A stretch of DNA of 64,000 nucleotides from Paenibacillus doosanensis (GTDB taxonomy: Bacteria; Bacillota; Bacilli; Paenibacillales; NBRC-103111): assembly GCF_025060755.1 (NCBI RefSeq), contig NZ_JANYUY010000020.1, positions 1 to 64,000 on the forward strand, in the 5' to 3' direction. Of the stretch, positions 61,783 through 64,000 are shown in pieces (position 1 is the stretch's first letter; every line of letters starts with the position of its first letter). Both the position numbers and the translations under genes were made by a program. The notes below the pieces were generated by a model. It saw only the letters and a list, made by a program, of their open reading frames with translations, had not been told where the DNA came from and did no database searches.

Positions 61783-63018
61783 TCAGCGCATCATGACCGA
61801 TAAATTGCCCGCCGTGATCAAAATCGTGATCGCCAGAAAAAACATCAGCCCTACGACCGCCAAGGCGGCGAATACGTAGATCAAGCTTTTGCCGATCGTT
61901 TCCAGACATGCGATCATCGGATTGTCTCCAAGCGGCTGCAGCACCGCGGCGGACAGGTTGTATATCAAGGCGAGAGCCATTATTTTCAACGCCGGGAACG
62001 CGCAGAGCATCAGGATGATGACGACGCCCGCCAGTCCGATCGCATTCTTGACGAGCAGCGAAGCGCCGATTACCGTCTCCGATGCATCGGAGAACATCCG
62101 TCCCACTACAGGGACAAAATTGCCCGCAATATATTTGGCCGTTCGGATGGTCACCCCGTCGGCTACGGCGCTGCCTGCGCCCCTGACGGAGATGACCCCC
62201 AAGAATACCGTGACGAACATTCCGAGACACCCCAGGCTGATCGTTCTTAACAGATTGGCAAGCTGTGTCACTTTATATTTGTCCGATAACGAGCTGACGA
62301 TGTGAAGCACGCTTGAGAAGAACAACAGCGGGAACACGACCAAATATATTGCGGTCCCTACAGCATGAACCATGAACACGATGAGCGGATGGAGCACCGA
62401 TACGGATACGACATTCCCCATCGAAGCGAGCAGCGTCAGTAAAATCGGAATCACCGCCACCATAAAATGAATCATCTCCGAGATGGCATTGTTCGCATAG
62501 CCGATGGCGACGCTGAAGCTGTTGACGGCCATGATCATCAGGACCATGAAGCAGATAGCGTAGGCTACCTTGCTGACCGTATTTTTTTCAAAGGAGCTCT
62601 GCAACGTTTCGAGCAGCATGCTGAAGATCGTCAGGACGACTATGGCGGCCAGCAGCTTGCCGTTATACAGCAGCTCGTGAAAGAAGTAGCGGAAGATGCC
62701 GGAAAAAATCGAGCCGATGCCGATATCCTTACCGCCCGTCAAGAGCTCCATAAACGTTGGCGTCTTGTTGTCGGGGAAATATCCGCCGTATTGCTTCATC
62801 AGTTGATTCCAGTACTGTTCCACTTGATCCGTATTCAGCCGCTCCGCCTGCTCCTTGACAATCTGCTGCACCGGCGTGGAGCTTGCGCTTGCCGCCGAGC
62901 TCTCTTTGGCCGAAGCCAAAGCGCACGTTAAGCTTGAAAGCAGCAGGATCATCAAAATGATACGGAAGGCTCCCCTGCCGTGCCCTCTGCTGACGGAAGT
63001 CCATTGTCGCTGCATCAT
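61783..63018 (-). CDS. spoIIIAE: SpoIIIAE
   Basis: 411 residues. Signal-like N-terminus with a helix near 18-35, then about seven to eight membrane helices; motifs ISVRGAGSAVADGVTIRTAKYIAGNFVPVVGRMFSDASET and QPLGDNPMIACLETIG are typical. Channel permease part of the SpoIIIA complex. Confidence 0.95.
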   Translation of the reverse strand: MMQRQWTSVSRGHGRGAFRIILMILLLSSLTCALASAKESSAASASSTPVQQIVKEQAERLNTDQVEQYWNQLMKQYGGYFPDNKTPTFMELLTGGKDIGIGSIFSGIFRYFFHELLYNGKLLAAIVVLTIFSMLLETLQSSFEKNTVSKVAYAICFMVLMIMAVNSFSVAIGYANNAISEMIHFMVAVIPILLTLLASMGNVVSVSVLHPLIVFMVHAVGTAIYLVVFPLLFFSSVLHIVSSLSDKYKVTQLANLLRTISLGCLGMFVTVFLGVISVRGAGSAVADGVTIRTAKYIAGNFVPVVGRMFSDASETVIGASLLVKNAIGLAGVVIILMLCAFPALKIMALALIYNLSAAVLQPLGDNPMIACLETIGKSLIYVFAALAVVGLMFFLAITILITAGNLSVMMR

Positions 63019-63045
63019 TAGGCTTCATCTCCTGGCACGTATACT

Positions 63046-63447
63046 TTAAGCGGGCAACAGCTTGACTACGGTCTCAATGATGACGGATACGATCGGTATG
63101 GCCATGACCATAATCAATATTTTTCCGGATAATTCAATCTTGGAAGCGATCGATTCCTGTCCGGCATCGCGGACGATTTGCGCTCCGAACTCGGCTATAT
63201 AGGCGATACCGATGATCTTCAATATCGTTTTCAGAAAGATCATGTTGATGTGCGCATTGTTCGCCAAATCCTCCAGCACTTTAATAACGGAGGCGATCTT
63301 TCCGATCAGAAACAAGAAGATGACGATTCCGGTAAATGCGGCCAGCAGAAAGGCGAACATCGGCTTTTGCTCTTTGATGATGAGAATCAGCACGGTAGCG
63401 ATGAGGCCCAGTCCGACGATTTGTATAATCTCCACGGTTTGCTTCAC
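63046..63447 (-). CDS. spoIIIAD: SpoIIIAD
   Basis: 133 residues, GTG start. Three to four membrane helices; IIQIVGLGLIATVLILIIKEQKP and LKIIGIAYIAEFGAQIVRDAGQESIASKIELSGKI match B. subtilis SpoIIIAD closely. Confidence 0.94.
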   Translation of the reverse strand: MKQTVEIIQIVGLGLIATVLILIIKEQKPMFAFLLAAFTGIVIFLFLIGKIASVIKVLEDLANNAHINMIFLKTILKIIGIAYIAEFGAQIVRDAGQESIASKIELSGKILIMVMAIPIVSVIIETVVKLLPA

Positions 63448-63453
63448 CTGCGC

Positions 63454-63657
63454 CTACTGGAATAAGAAGATGGTCTTGATTTCCTTAAAGAGACTGTCGA
63501 GAAGGCTGACTACCATAAACAGAACGACGACAAAACCGATGACTGTAACCCAATGCGCCATATCTTCTTTCCCCATTTGTTTGAGGACGGTGTGAATCAT
63601 CGCGATAATTATTCCGATTCCGGCAATCTGAAATATCGCGTTTACATCTACGTTCAT
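63454..63657 (-). CDS. spoIIIAC: SpoIIIAC
   Basis: 67 residues from ATG 63657 (GAGGTG). Two helices; NAIFQIAGIGIIIAMIHTVLKQMGKEDMAHW is typical. The longer upstream frame belongs to spoIIIAB's other frame. Confidence 0.93.
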   Translation of the reverse strand: MNVDVNAIFQIAGIGIIIAMIHTVLKQMGKEDMAHWVTVIGFVVVLFMVVSLLDSLFKEIKTIFLFQ

Positions 63658-63698
63658 TCGTGGCACCTCACCCCTAGCCTGAAACTGCTTCTTGCAGA

Positions 63699-64000
63699 CT
63701 AATACATCAAAATAACGATCAAAGCGCCCATTAACAGCCCCAGACTCCTCCACATGCTCTCGTAACGCTTGCGTTCCTCCTGAGCGCCTTCCAGCTCCCC
63801 TTGAAGCTGCTGCAGCGCAAGCCGGAGATGCTTCACCTGATCCCCGCTATCCGACAAACCGAGCGTAAATCCCAGTTGGCGGACGATCTCCTGCTCGCCG
63901 CCTTTCATGGACGTATTCCTCCAATGCTCGGCGATCGCATGCTGCCATATATGCTGAACCGACCGGCCGTTCGCCTGAGCCAGCTCCTCGGCGGCGCTGC
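63699..64000 (-). CDS. spoIIIAB: SpoIIIAB, C-terminal part (cut by window end)
   Basis: About 100 residues are visible: EELAQANGRSVQHIWQHAIAEHW-like helices, LGFTLGLSDSGDQVKHLRLALQQLQ and a C-terminal membrane helix. T2SF-like helical protein, spoIIIAA and the N-terminus lie beyond the right edge. Confidence 0.93.
   Translation of the reverse strand, partial: SAAEELAQANGRSVQHIWQHAIAEHWRNTSMKGGEQEIVRQLGFTLGLSDSGDQVKHLRLALQQLQGELEGAQEERKRYESMWRSLGLLMGALIVILMY

Overview
The window reads as chromosome of a spore-forming, Gram-positive Firmicute of the Paenibacillus type. The evidence is the sporulation genes (spoIIIAB to AH, spoIVB, spo0A, spoIIM, mciZ), the purifying AGGAGG-type ribosome sites, the frequent TTG and GTG starts, and a gene order that matches the Bacillus subtilis xerD-fur-spoIIM-nudF and spoIIIA-accBC-nusB-folD-xseAB-ispA-dxs-tlyA-argR-recN-spoIVB-spo0A blocks. 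No rRNA, tRNA, CRISPR array, transposase or prophage gene was seen.

Layout. 0-9.7 kb: a 28-codon gene behind a consensus-like sigma-G promoter, a two-component system, a small secreted protein with an ApbE flavin transferase and a ferric-reductase-like membrane protein, then a surface-glycan operon (GT39, GT2, GtrA, GalU). 9.7-18.5 kb: pupG, xerD, yqzK, ald, a signal peptidase, fur, spoIIM, an EndoQ-type nuclease, nudF, mciZ and a DUF3866 gene. 18.8-25.6 kb: a peptidase, a probable Prli42 stressosome anchor, the branched-chain 2-oxoacid dehydrogenase genes and yqzF. 25.6-30.5 kb: envelope glycan and SteA-like genes and several small proteins. 30.7-41.7 kb: a sulfatase island with three sulfatases, a YesMN-type two-component system and an Lpl-type ABC importer without ATPase. 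41.9-64 kb: a GNAT enzyme, then the long minus-strand housekeeping and sporulation block.

How the parts work together. The sulfatase island looks like a Gram-positive carbohydrate-use locus in which a membrane kinase and an AraC-type regulator sense and control desulfation and uptake of a sulfated sugar; a pair of matching 19-bp sites placed almost identically relative to the two divergent -10 boxes is the likely operator. The spo0A upstream region carries a sigma-H-like promoter and three 0A boxes, and spoIIM and mciZ carry sigma-E-like promoters. A LexA-like box sits inside the promoter of the hyp-argR-recN group, linking recN to SOS. Between ispA and dxs there is an OapA-like membrane protein gene preceded by a ~345-nt gene-free stretch with its own promoter: this is the position of the OLE RNA, and here it appears to be a short form.

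The most promising items to follow are the short OLE-like RNA, the sigma-G microgene at the left edge, the sulfatase operator pair, and a family of stem-loop repeats inserted just upstream of ribosome sites within operons (bkdB, nusB, accC).
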